64,000 nt of DNA. Origin: Chimaeribacter coloradensis. GTDB taxonomy: Bacteria; Pseudomonadota; Gammaproteobacteria; Enterobacterales; Enterobacteriaceae. Position numbers and translations under genes: made by a program. Of the stretch, positions 23,389 through 32,051 are shown one piece after another. The DNA lies in contig NZ_PJZH01000008.1 of NCBI RefSeq assembly GCF_002858715.1, forward strand, positions 1 to 64,000. Direction: 5' to 3'. The first letter of the stretch is position 1, and each line of letters starts with the position of its first letter. The notes beneath the pieces are model-generated. The model was not told the origin of the DNA. It saw only the letters and a list, made by a program, of their open reading frames with translations, and searched no databases.

Positions 23389-26300
23389 ATGCCGCATTTC
23401 TTTATTGAACGGCCTGTTTTTGCCTGGGTTATTGCCCTGTTTATTGTTCTGGCAGGCGTGATGGCCATTCCGCAGTTGCCGGTGGCGCAGTATCCTTCGG
23501 TGGCTCCCCCAAGCGTCAGCATCACGGTGACCTATCCCGGTGCCACGCCGGAAACCATGAATACGTCGGTGATTTCACTGATCGAGAGAGAGATCTCCGG
23601 CGTTGACAATATCCTCTACTTTGAATCTTCCGCTGATACGTCAGGCTCAGCCAGCATCACGGTCACCTTCAAACCCGGAACCGACATCAGGCTCGCCCAG
23701 GTTGATGTGCAGAACAAAATCAAGGTGGTGGAGCCCCGGCTGCCGCAAACCGTGCGGCAAAACGGCCTGGACGTGGAAGCAGCTAACGCCGGCTTTCTGA
23801 TGATTGTTGGGCTGCGCTCGCCTATCGGGCAGTACACAGAACAGGATCTGAGCGACTACTTTGCGCGTAACGTCTCTGAGGAGCTGCGCCGCGTGCCGGG
23901 CGTCGGCAAAGTTCAGCTGTTCGGTGCGGAGAAAGCGATGCGTGTCTGGCTGGATCCGGCCAAACTGTTTGACTATAAACTGTCGGTCAGCGATGTCACC
24001 GCCGCACTCAGCCAGCAGAACGCACAGGTTGCGCCGGGCAGAATCGGTGATGAACCTGCGCTGCCCGGGCAGCCCGTGACCTACCCGCTCACCCTGCGCG
24101 GACAGCTCAGTTCCGTAGAGGATTTCCGCAACATTACGCTAAAGGCGCTGGGTAACGGCGCGCGCGTCCGGCTGGCTGACGTGGCGCGCGTGGAGCAGGG
24201 TCTGCAAAGCTACGCATTCGCGATCCGTGAGAATGGGCACGCCGCCACCGCCGCAGCGATCCAGCTGATGCCTGGTGCCAATGCCGTCAGCACTGCGGAA
24301 GGCGTGCGTTCACGGCTAAATGAACTCTCAACGGTGCTGCCGCAGGGCATGGCGTTCTCGGTGCCGTTTGATACCGCGCCGTTTGTGAAACTGTCGATTG
24401 AGAAAGTGATACACACCTTCCTTGAAGCCATGGTACTGGTATTCCTGGTGATGTTGCTGTTTCTGCAAAATTTGCGCTACACCTGTATCCCGGCGGTCGT
24501 TGCACCGGTAGCGTTGCTCGGCACCTTTACCGTGATGCTGATAAGCGGGTTTTCCATCAACGTACTGACGATGTTCGGCATGGTGCTGGCTATCGGCATC
24601 ATCGTTGATGATGCGATTGTGGTGGTGGAGAGTGTTGAGCGCCTGATGGCGGAAAAAGGGCTTTCGCCGAAAGAGGCGACGCGCGACGCGATGCGTGAAA
24701 TCACGCCTGCGATTATCGGCATCACGCTGGTGCTCACCGCCGTGTTTATCCCAATGGGGTTCGCCTTCGGGTCGGTCGGCGTTATCTATCGCCAGTTTAC
24801 GCTCTCGATGGCCGTTTCCATTCTGTTCTCGGCTTTGCTTGCGCTGACCCTGACGCCCGCGCTGTGCGCGTCGCTGCTGAAGCCGGTTACGCAGCACGGC
24901 GGGGAGAAGAGAGGCTTTGCAGGCTGGTTTAACCGCCGCTTCAACGCCCTGACAACCCGCTATCAGCAAGGTTTGCATGTCACGCTGCGCCGCAGTGGCC
25001 GCGTCATGCTGATTTATGCCGCGCTCTGTGCCGTGATTTTTGCAGCATACCGGGCGCTGCCTTCCTCCTTTATCCCCGATGAAGATCAGGGCTACTTTAT
25101 GACGTCAATCCAGCTGCCGTCAGATGCCACGCAGGAAAGAACGCGTCAGGTGGTCGACCGGTTTGAAAAAGCGATCATGGAAAGGCCCGGCATCGGCAGT
25201 AATCTCTCCATTTTCGGTTTTGGTTTTTCCGGCTCCGGCCCGAATACCGCAATGGCCTTTACCACGCTGAAAGACTGGGGTGAACGGCAAGGCGCAACCG
25301 CTGAGGGTGAAGCAGAATTTGTCCAGACGACAATGAGCAACGACCCTGCCGCCACGGTAATGAGCCTGATGCCGCCTGCGATCTCCGATATGGGGACGTC
25401 ATCGGGCTTTGACCTCTATCTCGAAGACCGTGCCGGCCGCGGCTATGCCGCCTTGCTGCAGGCGGCTACGGCGTTGACAGAGAAAGCCAACCACAGTGGC
25501 GTGGCCAGTGACGTATATATTGAGGGGTTGCCTGCGGGCGTCAGTGCCGATCTGGTGATCGACAGGGAAAAAGCACAGGCGATGGGTGTCAGCTTTGAAG
25601 AGATTAACCAGACGCTGTCAGCCGCAGTTGGCTCAAATTACGTCAATGACTACGTGGATAACGGACGTGTGCAACAGGTCATTGTGCAGGCGGATGCCGC
25701 TTATCGCATGCAACTGGCGGATCTACTCAAACTCTATGTCAGGAATGCCTCGGGCGGGATGGTGCCGCTGTCATCTTTTGTCACGGCGAACTGGGCCCAG
25801 TCACCGCAGCAGCTCAATCGTTATCAGGGTTACCCGGCAATCAAAATCACCGGTAGCACCGCCGAAGGCTATTCCAGCGGAGCGGTGATGGCAGAAATGG
25901 ACAAACTTGCGGCCTCGCTTCCGGCTGGTTATTTCGCTGAGTGGACCGGCTCCTCGCTGCAGGAGCGCAGCTCCGCGGCGCAAATGCCGCTGCTGATAGC
26001 CTTATCTGTTCTCGTTGTTTTTCTGGTGCTTGCCGCGCTGTATGAGAGTTGGTCGGTCCCGCTTTCCGTGATACTTGTTGTTCCTTTGGGCATGGCGGGT
26101 GCGCTGCTGGCGGTATTTATCGCAGGTATGCCCAACGATATTTTTTTCAAGGTCGGCATGATCACGTTAATCGGGCTTTCAACCAAAAACGCCATCCTGA
26201 TCGTTGAGTTCGCCCGGCAGCTTTGCGCACAGGGCAAGCCGCTGCTTGAGGCAACCAGGGAAGCGGCCCGATTGCGCCTGCGGCCCATCATCATGACCTC

Positions 26301-26499
26301 ACTGGCCTTTACGCTTGGCGTGGTTCCGCTGATGCTGGCGACCGGTGCCAGTAAAAGTACCCAGAATGCGATTGGCACAGGTGTTTTTGGCGGGATGATC
26401 AGCGGCACACTGCTGGCACTCTTCTTCGTACCGGTATTTTTTGTGATGGTCACCTCTGCTGTTCAAAAGCTTCGCTGCTCACTGAAAAAGGTTAAGTAA
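23389..26499 (+). CDS. RND multidrug efflux permease (AcrB/HAE1 family)
   Basis: The 1036-residue inner-membrane pump is full length. It begins with the family hallmark FFIERPVFAWVIALFI, has the proton-relay Asp407 and Asp408 in IGIIVDDAIVVVE, two large periplasmic loops after TM1 and TM7, and the TM10-12 block FKVGMITLIGLSTKNAILIVEFA. It would export hydrophobic or amphiphilic compounds from the periplasm and inner membrane. The usual partners, a periplasmic adaptor and an outer-membrane channel, are not adjacent. It must use an adaptor encoded elsewhere, perhaps that starting at 63717 together with the channel at 62-63.5 kb. The upstream TetR gene likely represses it. Confidence 0.95.
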   Translation: MPHFFIERPVFAWVIALFIVLAGVMAIPQLPVAQYPSVAPPSVSITVTYPGATPETMNTSVISLIEREISGVDNILYFESSADTSGSASITVTFKPGTDIRLAQVDVQNKIKVVEPRLPQTVRQNGLDVEAANAGFLMIVGLRSPIGQYTEQDLSDYFARNVSEELRRVPGVGKVQLFGAEKAMRVWLDPAKLFDYKLSVSDVTAALSQQNAQVAPGRIGDEPALPGQPVTYPLTLRGQLSSVEDFRNITLKALGNGARVRLADVARVEQGLQSYAFAIRENGHAATAAAIQLMPGANAVSTAEGVRSRLNELSTVLPQGMAFSVPFDTAPFVKLSIEKVIHTFLEAMVLVFLVMLLFLQNLRYTCIPAVVAPVALLGTFTVMLISGFSINVLTMFGMVLAIGIIVDDAIVVVESVERLMAEKGLSPKEATRDAMREITPAIIGITLVLTAVFIPMGFAFGSVGVIYRQFTLSMAVSILFSALLALTLTPALCASLLKPVTQHGGEKRGFAGWFNRRFNALTTRYQQGLHVTLRRSGRVMLIYAALCAVIFAAYRALPSSFIPDEDQGYFMTSIQLPSDATQERTRQVVDRFEKAIMERPGIGSNLSIFGFGFSGSGPNTAMAFTTLKDWGERQGATAEGEAEFVQTTMSNDPAATVMSLMPPAISDMGTSSGFDLYLEDRAGRGYAALLQAATALTEKANHSGVASDVYIEGLPAGVSADLVIDREKAQAMGVSFEEINQTLSAAVGSNYVNDYVDNGRVQQVIVQADAAYRMQLADLLKLYVRNASGGMVPLSSFVTANWAQSPQQLNRYQGYPAIKITGSTAEGYSSGAVMAEMDKLAASLPAGYFAEWTGSSLQERSSAAQMPLLIALSVLVVFLVLAALYESWSVPLSVILVVPLGMAGALLAVFIAGMPNDIFFKVGMITLIGLSTKNAILIVEFARQLCAQGKPLLEATREAARLRLRPIIMTSLAFTLGVVPLMLATGASKSTQNAIGTGVFGGMISGTLLALFFVPVFFVMVTSAVQKLRCSLKKVK

Positions 26500-26513
26500 G
26501 GCGTGACCGGTCA

Positions 26514-26534
26514 GCCTCAGGGCAATCCTGAGGC
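26514..26534 (+). terminator. Hairpin after the RND gene
   Basis: GCCTCAGG-GCAAT-CCTGAGGC is a perfect eight-pair stem 15 bases past the RND stop. It has no T run, so termination efficiency is uncertain. Confidence 0.6.
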
Positions 26535-26571
26535 TAAAGAGAGTGTGCAGGACAGATTTATGGCATGCCTC

Positions 26572-26764
26572 GGAAAAGGGCTGTGCATACAGCAATCGAT
26601 GGTTGATCAATGACTTTTTACAGTCCGGATAATGGGCGGCCCATATCCCCCGTAAACCCGGTATGGCGCTGCCCGGGCCACGTGCCGTTAATTTTGCCCC
26701 GCTTTACGCATCGGCATCCTGTCGATAGTGGAGAGCAAAACCTCTGCGGAGAGGGGAGACGTTT
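26572..26764. repeat. 193-bp duplication, copy 2
   Basis: It matches 18113-18305 at 192 of 193 positions. This copy overlaps the 3' end of the DUF4174 gene (26688 onward) and 116 bases beyond its stop, and is in its natural context. Confidence 0.95.
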
Positions 26765-27143
26765 CCCGCAGTTTTATGCCGCCATCTTTCCCCACCAGAA
26801 CAATTTCAAAACCTTCAGGCTTTAACTGCGAACGCAGCATGCTTTTGGTATCCGGCGACGTATCTGTCAGCACAATAATATCGCGCTCCTCCAGGGCGGG
26901 CTGCTGCTGTTTGAGCATCCTGACCTGCTCAATATATTTCGCGTCCTGCTGTGAGGCAGCAAAGAGTATCACCGGCCTTTTTTTCCAGCGGTACGCATCC
27001 AGCGTGGCTGAATCCGCTGCCAACACACGAAACATTGCGTTTTCCGCGGCGTGAGCTGTATTGCCTAACACCAAACAGAACAGGGTCATAAGCAGGCTTT
27101 TGCCGGGCGCACGCAGGAGGTGTGAATATGCCGACATAAACAT
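26688..27143 (-). CDS. DUF4174 periplasmic protein
   Basis: The 151-residue product has a signal peptide (hydrophobic LLMTLFCLVLG, cleavage after AHA near residue 32) and a DUF4174 domain with a thioredoxin-like pattern: RPVILFAASQQDAKYIEQVR, then RDIIVLTDT and GFEIVLVGKDGGIKLRE. The family has no proven function and often occurs with redox or envelope genes. The last 26 codons lie in the duplicated 193-bp segment. GGA eight bases upstream supports the start at 27143. Confidence 0.82.
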   Translation of the reverse strand: MFMSAYSHLLRAPGKSLLMTLFCLVLGNTAHAAENAMFRVLAADSATLDAYRWKKRPVILFAASQQDAKYIEQVRMLKQQQPALEERDIIVLTDTSPDTKSMLRSQLKPEGFEIVLVGKDGGIKLRETSPLSAEVLLSTIDRMPMRKAGQN

Positions 27144-27222
27144 GTTCTTTTTCCTTATCCGTTAAAGACACCCTGGTAAGGGTAGAAGAACGAGGGCAAA
27201 GAACGTACAGATTCACTTTTCT

Positions 27223-27945
27223 TTACATCCGCCCTGTTCTGAGCGCATTTAACCAGTCGGGGCGGTTATTGCTGAGCGCAACCAAAGCGGCTGACTCCCA
27301 GTCATACTCAACCGCTTTCCATAACCCGTTATGTTGCTCGACAATTGCATAGCGGGCATGAGGGGAACCGCTTTCCATGGCATGCGCATAGGGGGTGTCA
27401 TCATCATAGGCCTGCAACCCTACGCTGCCGGGGTTAACGATCAGCCGGCCATCAGCCAGCCGCAGTTTTCGGGGAATATGCGTATGACCGCACAGGATCA
27501 GCGATTCGTTTCTGCTTGCAATAAGTGCTAAAACGCGCGCTTCAGACGAGGGCCCCACGCCTGAAGCCGTGACCTCTTCAAGAAGGTAAATCAGGTCATC
27601 GCCCGGAACGCCGTGCACCAGCAGGATGTCTTCATGAAGAGTTAACTGCGCCGGCAGGGTTTTAAGCCATTCCCAGTGTGCAGCCTGAAGGCTTGTGAAC
27701 GCATGCCTGTCAGACAAGCTCATCTCCGAAAACGCCTGTTCGAGGAGTTGTCGTTCGTGATTACCTTTTATCGTGGGCATGTTAAGCGGCATCAGCCTGT
27801 CAGCGGTTTCCGCAGGGAATAGCCCTCCCGAAACGATATCGCCCAGGTTCACGATCTGATCGACACCCTGAGACTGAATGTCCGCCAGCACAGCATCCAG
27901 CGCCGGAAGATTCCCATGAATATCTGATATCACTGCCAGTTTCAT
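27223..27945 (-). CDS. Calcineurin-like metallophosphoesterase
   Basis: The 240-residue enzyme has all five metallophosphoesterase metal-site motifs: DIHGN (residues 8-12), GDIVSGG, KGNHE, VHGVP and GHTHIP. It belongs to the YfcE/DUF2437-like bacterial phosphodiesterases with two metal ions and no signal peptide, hence cytoplasmic. Its natural substrate is unknown; relatives act on small phosphodiesters or phosphoproteins. The DUF4174 gene follows after 80 bases on the same strand, and the two may be co-transcribed. Confidence 0.88.
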   Translation of the reverse strand: MKLAVISDIHGNLPALDAVLADIQSQGVDQIVNLGDIVSGGLFPAETADRLMPLNMPTIKGNHERQLLEQAFSEMSLSDRHAFTSLQAAHWEWLKTLPAQLTLHEDILLVHGVPGDDLIYLLEEVTASGVGPSSEARVLALIASRNESLILCGHTHIPRKLRLADGRLIVNPGSVGLQAYDDDTPYAHAMESGSPHARYAIVEQHNGLWKAVEYDWESAALVALSNNRPDWLNALRTGRM

Positions 27946-28191
27946 GCTGCATTCCCTTTTATGTATAAACTCACAGATTCACTTACCCGAGCGGCCTGCA
28001 AAGCGGACGATTTACCCGCGGCGAATGCGCTATACCAGACGCTGACATGATGTACGCCCGGATATTTCCATATGTTGGCTTATATCTGCCGATGGCGTGG
28101 CTAACGACTCTCCTTCGACGCTTATGACCAACCTTAGAGCCGATGTCTGTTAACATGTGACTATGTTTTAACACTTTTGAGTAACAATATA

Positions 28192-28827
28192 ATGCCGCAA
28201 GTGACGCTTCACCTTTTGAATGCGCACGGGAAACTGACCTCCCATTGTGAATGGCTTCATACCGCACTGACGCAGACCTATGCACTCGCCAACCAAGTGA
28301 TGCCGCTGCCCTCTGTCGATGTGGTGGTAAAAGCGGGTGCCTATGTCATCCCGGAAAAAGGGCATCTGGGATACTGCCCGGAGCCGGGCCTGGTGTATGT
28401 CACGGTTAATCCTGAACATCCTGCATTGTTTAAAAATGAAGACCATTCCCTTGAGCGGATGTTTGCTCATGAACTGCACCATGCAGCAAGGTGGGCCGGG
28501 CCGGGATACGGCGCGACCTTGGGTGAGGTGGTGGTGTCTGAAGGGCTTGCCGGGCATTTTGCGCTTGAGCTTTTTAAAGGGCAACCTGAGCCGTGGGAGA
28601 GCCTCAGTGCAGACGTTCTCCAACCCTCTATGCGGCAACTCAGCGAAAACTGGGATCGTGCTGATTATGATCACAACAGGTGGTTTTTCGGCACCGGTGA
28701 TCTCCCCCGCTGGCTGGGATATACCGCGGGGTTCAACCTGGTGTCTGACTACCTCGCCGCTGCGCCACACCAGCGGGCCTCAACGCTTGCGGCGACAGAG
28801 GCCGAGGCGTTCAGGAAGTTTATTTAA
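28192..28827 (+). CDS. DUF2268-type putative zinc protease
   Basis: The 211-residue protein has a gluzincin-like site HELHHAARW with a downstream Glu in VVSEGLAGHFALELF, the layout of the DUF2268 (predicted Zn-dependent protease, COG5504) family. Preceding strands VDVVVKAGAYVIPEKGHLGYC and VYVTVNPEHP match the family core. No signal peptide is visible. The ATG at 28192 is used although its ribosome site is weak; a TTG 15 bases upstream is the alternative. Substrates are unknown. Confidence 0.8.
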   Translation: MPQVTLHLLNAHGKLTSHCEWLHTALTQTYALANQVMPLPSVDVVVKAGAYVIPEKGHLGYCPEPGLVYVTVNPEHPALFKNEDHSLERMFAHELHHAARWAGPGYGATLGEVVVSEGLAGHFALELFKGQPEPWESLSADVLQPSMRQLSENWDRADYDHNRWFFGTGDLPRWLGYTAGFNLVSDYLAAAPHQRASTLAATEAEAFRKFI

Positions 28828-28942
28828 CTGAAGCCAGGCTCGTCAGGCAGCATCGCCTCAGCAGGTTGAAAAGAGACCGGTGAGGTGAACCCTTCATCCG
28901 CTGGATAAAGGATTCTGCTTCCCGCCTGGCCTGATTGATTTT

Positions 28943-29443
28943 CTAACCTGTCCCCTTCAGCCCGGCAGCCGCCTTTAACGCGTCTTCATCCATGACATAA
29001 GGTATCCACTTACTGTCAGGGCCGCCGCCATGTTTTCTGTAAAAAGTCTCTGCTTTCTGGTTCCCGGCCATCACATCCCATTTCAGCCGTCCCGCGCCCC
29101 CTGCGAGCGCCCAGGCCGCCACGTGGCGAAAAAGCGCAGAGCCGATGCCTTTTCCCCGGTAACCTGAATCAACGAAAAACTCTTTTAAGACCACCGTACT
29201 TTTTAAATCATAGGTGAAGGGGATAACCAGCCCAACCGCATAGCCAACAATGCCGCCACAGCACGCTGCGACAAAAATATGGCATTCAGGATCGGGCCCA
29301 AATGCGCGCGCTGACAGCGATTGTTCATCGACAGTAAAGTCGCTGAGATACTGCTCAAAATCCGCCAGGGAACGCATATGCCTGAGCAAATCAGGCACAT
29401 CCCCGGGCAGCGCTGCCCGGAGAGTGAAAGAGGGGGTTAACAT
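28943..29443 (-). CDS. GNAT-family N-acetyltransferase
   Basis: The 166-residue protein shows the GNAT fold with the acetyl-CoA loop in VDSGYRGKGIGSALFRHVA and the late strand pattern MAGNQKAETFYRKHGG, close to diamine/amino-acid acetyltransferases (SAT-like). Its ATG overlaps the rhodanese stop (ATGTTAA), so it is translationally coupled to that gene. Substrate unknown. Confidence 0.88.
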   Translation of the reverse strand: MLTPSFTLRAALPGDVPDLLRHMRSLADFEQYLSDFTVDEQSLSARAFGPDPECHIFVAACCGGIVGYAVGLVIPFTYDLKSTVVLKEFFVDSGYRGKGIGSALFRHVAAWALAGGAGRLKWDVMAGNQKAETFYRKHGGGPDSKWIPYVMDEDALKAAAGLKGTG

Positions 29444-29871
29444 TCGCAGGAGAATCCATCGACAGGGGCGGGAACATGTTCTCCCTGCAGAGGAAGGCCT
29501 TCGTCAACCCAGCCGGTCAGGCCGCCAATCATCTCTTTTACCGGAAAACCCAGACCCGCCAGACGGACTGCGGCACGGTGCACGCCGTTACAGTGGGGGC
29601 CGGCACAGTAAACCACAAACAGGGTATCGCATGGGTACGCGGACATCCGCTCTTCAGTGATGGAACGCGTCGGGAGGGTGATCGCCCCCGGGACATGCGC
29701 TTTTGAAAAAGCTTCACTGCTCCTGACATCCGCTAACACATAGTCGACATCGCCTGTTTTCTGGCTCTGGTAAACATCGGAGCAATCGGTCTCAAAAGCT
29801 AAACGACGGCTGAAGTGCCGCAGGGATTCGGCAGGGGATGCCGGTGGGATCTCACTGATTAAACTTGGCAT
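29437..29871 (-). CDS. Rhodanese-like sulfurtransferase
   Basis: The 144-residue single rhodanese domain contains DYVLADVRSSEAFSKAHVPGA (CH2A-like start) and the active loop with Cys in VVYCAGPHCNGVHRAA, followed by GFPVKEMIGGLTGWVDEGLP. The loop variant with CNG occurs in a family often encoded beside FtrA-type regulators. It transfers sulfane sulfur or acts in thiol chemistry. AAGGAG lies nine bases before the ATG at 29871. It is divergent from the FtrA-like regulator, with about 95 bases between starts, and coupled to a GNAT gene. Confidence 0.88.
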   Translation of the reverse strand: MPSLISEIPPASPAESLRHFSRRLAFETDCSDVYQSQKTGDVDYVLADVRSSEAFSKAHVPGAITLPTRSITEERMSAYPCDTLFVVYCAGPHCNGVHRAAVRLAGLGFPVKEMIGGLTGWVDEGLPLQGEHVPAPVDGFSCEC

Positions 29872-29965
29872 GGGCACGGTCTCCTTTTAAGTGTCTGATG
29901 ATTGTAGGAAGCGGCACCAAACTGATAAAGTGGCGGCCCTGACAATAACTGGTAGTTTTCCGCCA

Positions 29966-30964
29966 ATGTTGAAACATCCGGGTGTGGTCGCCATCCTGGC
30001 GTATGACGGGCTTTGCGCATTTGAGTTTGGGATCGCGATGGAGATTTTTGCGCTTTATCGCCCTGAATTTGATTTCCCCTGGTATCAGCACCGGATAGTG
30101 TCGGTCGATCCTTCCCCCATACAGGTGTCAGAGGGGATCCAGATTGTTTCACAGTATGGGCCGGCGTCCCTCTGCGAAGCGCAGACCATCATTATCCCCG
30201 GCTGGCGTAACCGTGATGAAACGCCACCGCAGGCACTGCTGGACGCACTATGTGAGGCCTCTCACCGCGGGGCGCGCTTTCTCTCTATCTGTTCAGGCGT
30301 GTTTGTCCTGGCGGCGGCAGGCTTACTGAACGGGAAACGCGCGACCACCCACTGGCGTTATACCAACGAGCTGGCGGCGCGTTATGCCGACATAACGGTT
30401 GACCCGAATGTCCTTTATGTCGATAACGGGCAAATCATCACCTCAGCGGGAAGCGCGGCGGGGATTGATGCCTGTCTTCATCTGATTTCCCGTGATTACG
30501 GTGCGCATGTCGCCAACGTGGTGGCGAGGCGTTTAGTGATGGCGCCGCAACGTTCCGGCGGGCAAATCCAGTTTATCCCTTCTCCTGTGGCGCAGAAGCC
30601 GCGTGATGAGATTGCCCCGGTGCTTGAGTGGGCGCTTCAGAATCTGGGCAGTGCGCTGTCAGTCAAACAACTGGCTGACCGGGCGTTAATGTCAGAGCGG
30701 ACGTTTCTGAGGCGTTTCAGGGAAGCAATGGGGACAACCCCCAAAGCCTGGTTGCTTCAGGCCAGAATGAATCTGGCACGCGAGTTACTCGAAAGTAATC
30801 AGCTCCTTAACGAAGAGGTCATGGCGTATTGTGGGTTCGCGTCCATGGAGAGTTTCCGGGCCGCATTCCGTAAGTCTGTGGGGATCTCACTCTCATCCTA
30901 CCGTAAGATGTTTGGCAGTAAGACGCCGGAAAGCGCAGGCATACAGGCAGCTCCGCTTCTCTGA
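29966..30964 (+). CDS. ftrA: FtrA/GlxA-like transcriptional regulator (DJ-1/PfpI plus AraC domain)
   Basis: The 332-residue protein joins an N-terminal DJ-1/PfpI-type amidotransferase-like domain (GVVAILAYDGLCAFEFG, nucleophile-elbow SICSGVFVLAAAGLL) to a C-terminal AraC double helix-turn-helix (ALSVKQLADRALMSERTFLRR and NEEVMAYCGFASMESFR). This is the FtrA group, which activates genes next to it. It is divergent from a rhodanese/GNAT pair, a frequent arrangement for ftrA. The ATG at 29966 is chosen because the family starts just before LKHPGVVAILAYD; an in-frame start at 29891 would add 25 residues. Confidence 0.87.
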   Translation: MLKHPGVVAILAYDGLCAFEFGIAMEIFALYRPEFDFPWYQHRIVSVDPSPIQVSEGIQIVSQYGPASLCEAQTIIIPGWRNRDETPPQALLDALCEASHRGARFLSICSGVFVLAAAGLLNGKRATTHWRYTNELAARYADITVDPNVLYVDNGQIITSAGSAAGIDACLHLISRDYGAHVANVVARRLVMAPQRSGGQIQFIPSPVAQKPRDEIAPVLEWALQNLGSALSVKQLADRALMSERTFLRRFREAMGTTPKAWLLQARMNLARELLESNQLLNEEVMAYCGFASMESFRAAFRKSVGISLSSYRKMFGSKTPESAGIQAAPLL

Positions 30965-31120
30965 ATCCCTGCCGGTTATTTCCGGCCCCAGGTGAAGATT
31001 ACGTGCAGAAGAAAGGGCGCTGGGCAGTGAGCCTGCTTTGTGCCGGAGACGGGCATCAGGCATTACGGGGAGGCAACGCAGCAGATCGCTTTCGCCGGTT
31101 ACCTCGCCGGAGGAATCTGC

Positions 31121-31951
31121 CTACATCTCCCGGCGATCGGCACTGTATGCCACGGCTTTCATTGCCCGCAGTGCATCCAGCCGCATTTTTAATGCCGCTT
31201 CGAGATTGTCATACGCTGTGCTGCCCAGCGGTAAGCGCAGTGCCGGGCGGTCAGCATCAGCGGCTGCGATCATCGCCGTCACGCATTTTTGCGCATCGCC
31301 TTTAATCGCAAACTCACCACACATCAGCGCCGCCCGCAGTTTTCCTGCCGCCGTATCATGGTAAACGGGTAAGGCATCCGCAATATCCAGCCCCGCACCA
31401 AACTGCGTCGCCGTCGGCCCCGGCTCGACTAACAAGAAGTCGATGCCGAACGCCGCCACTTCCTGCCGGACGGCTTCGACAAAACCTTCTATGCCCCATT
31501 TCGTGGCGTGATACACACTGAAGCCGGGATAGGCAATCTGGCCTCCCTCTGAGGAAACCTGCACAATGCGCCCGCCGCCCTGCTGCCGCATAAACGGGAT
31601 CACTGTGCGGATCAGCTGAATCGAGCCGGTAAGATTGGTCGCAATCTGCCGTTCAATTTGCCCGTCGCTCAGCTCTTCCGCTGCACCAAACAGCCCATAA
31701 GCGGCGTTGCTCACGACAATATCTATCCGCCCCGCTCGGGCGAACGCCGCCTCAACGATGGGCTTAATCGTTGCTGTCTTGCTGATATCAAGCACGATCA
31801 CCTGCAAATGATCGCCATATTGCACGCGCATATCCTCTAAGGCAGCCTCACGCCGGACGCTTGCCACCACCCGATCGCCGCGGGCCAGCAGACTTTCACA
31901 CATCAGGCGGCCCAGGCCGCTGGATGCGCCGGTAATTAGCCAGGTTTTCAT
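31121..31951 (-). CDS. Short-chain dehydrogenase/reductase
   Basis: The 276-residue Rossmann enzyme has the NAD(P) motif TGASSGLG, NAAYGLFG and the catalytic Tyr-x3-Lys in YHATKWG with the Ser before it (QVSSEG). The start at 31951 has GGAG nine bases upstream. It is divergent from a LysR gene, its probable regulator. Carbonyl substrate unknown. Confidence 0.88.
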   Translation of the reverse strand: MKTWLITGASSGLGRLMCESLLARGDRVVASVRREAALEDMRVQYGDHLQVIVLDISKTATIKPIVEAAFARAGRIDIVVSNAAYGLFGAAEELSDGQIERQIATNLTGSIQLIRTVIPFMRQQGGGRIVQVSSEGGQIAYPGFSVYHATKWGIEGFVEAVRQEVAAFGIDFLLVEPGPTATQFGAGLDIADALPVYHDTAAGKLRAALMCGEFAIKGDAQKCVTAMIAAADADRPALRLPLGSTAYDNLEAALKMRLDALRAMKAVAYSADRREM

Positions 31952-32051
31952 GACGCTCATCTCCGTTTAGTGAACCGGCCTTCATCTTAAAACGAATGAT
32001 TGATGGCATAATCTCCCCAAATCGGCATGAGATGGTGGGAAATATTCAACA

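Noticed and set aside
24328-24978. 216-codon open frame antisense to the RND gene
   Set aside because: It is a His/Arg/Gln-rich shadow of conserved pump sequence with no domain of its own.
18113-26764. Composite transposon bounded by the 193-bp repeats
   Set aside because: The repeats contain no transposase or terminal inverted repeats and one copy is part of a normal gene, so they are a duplication rather than insertion sequences.
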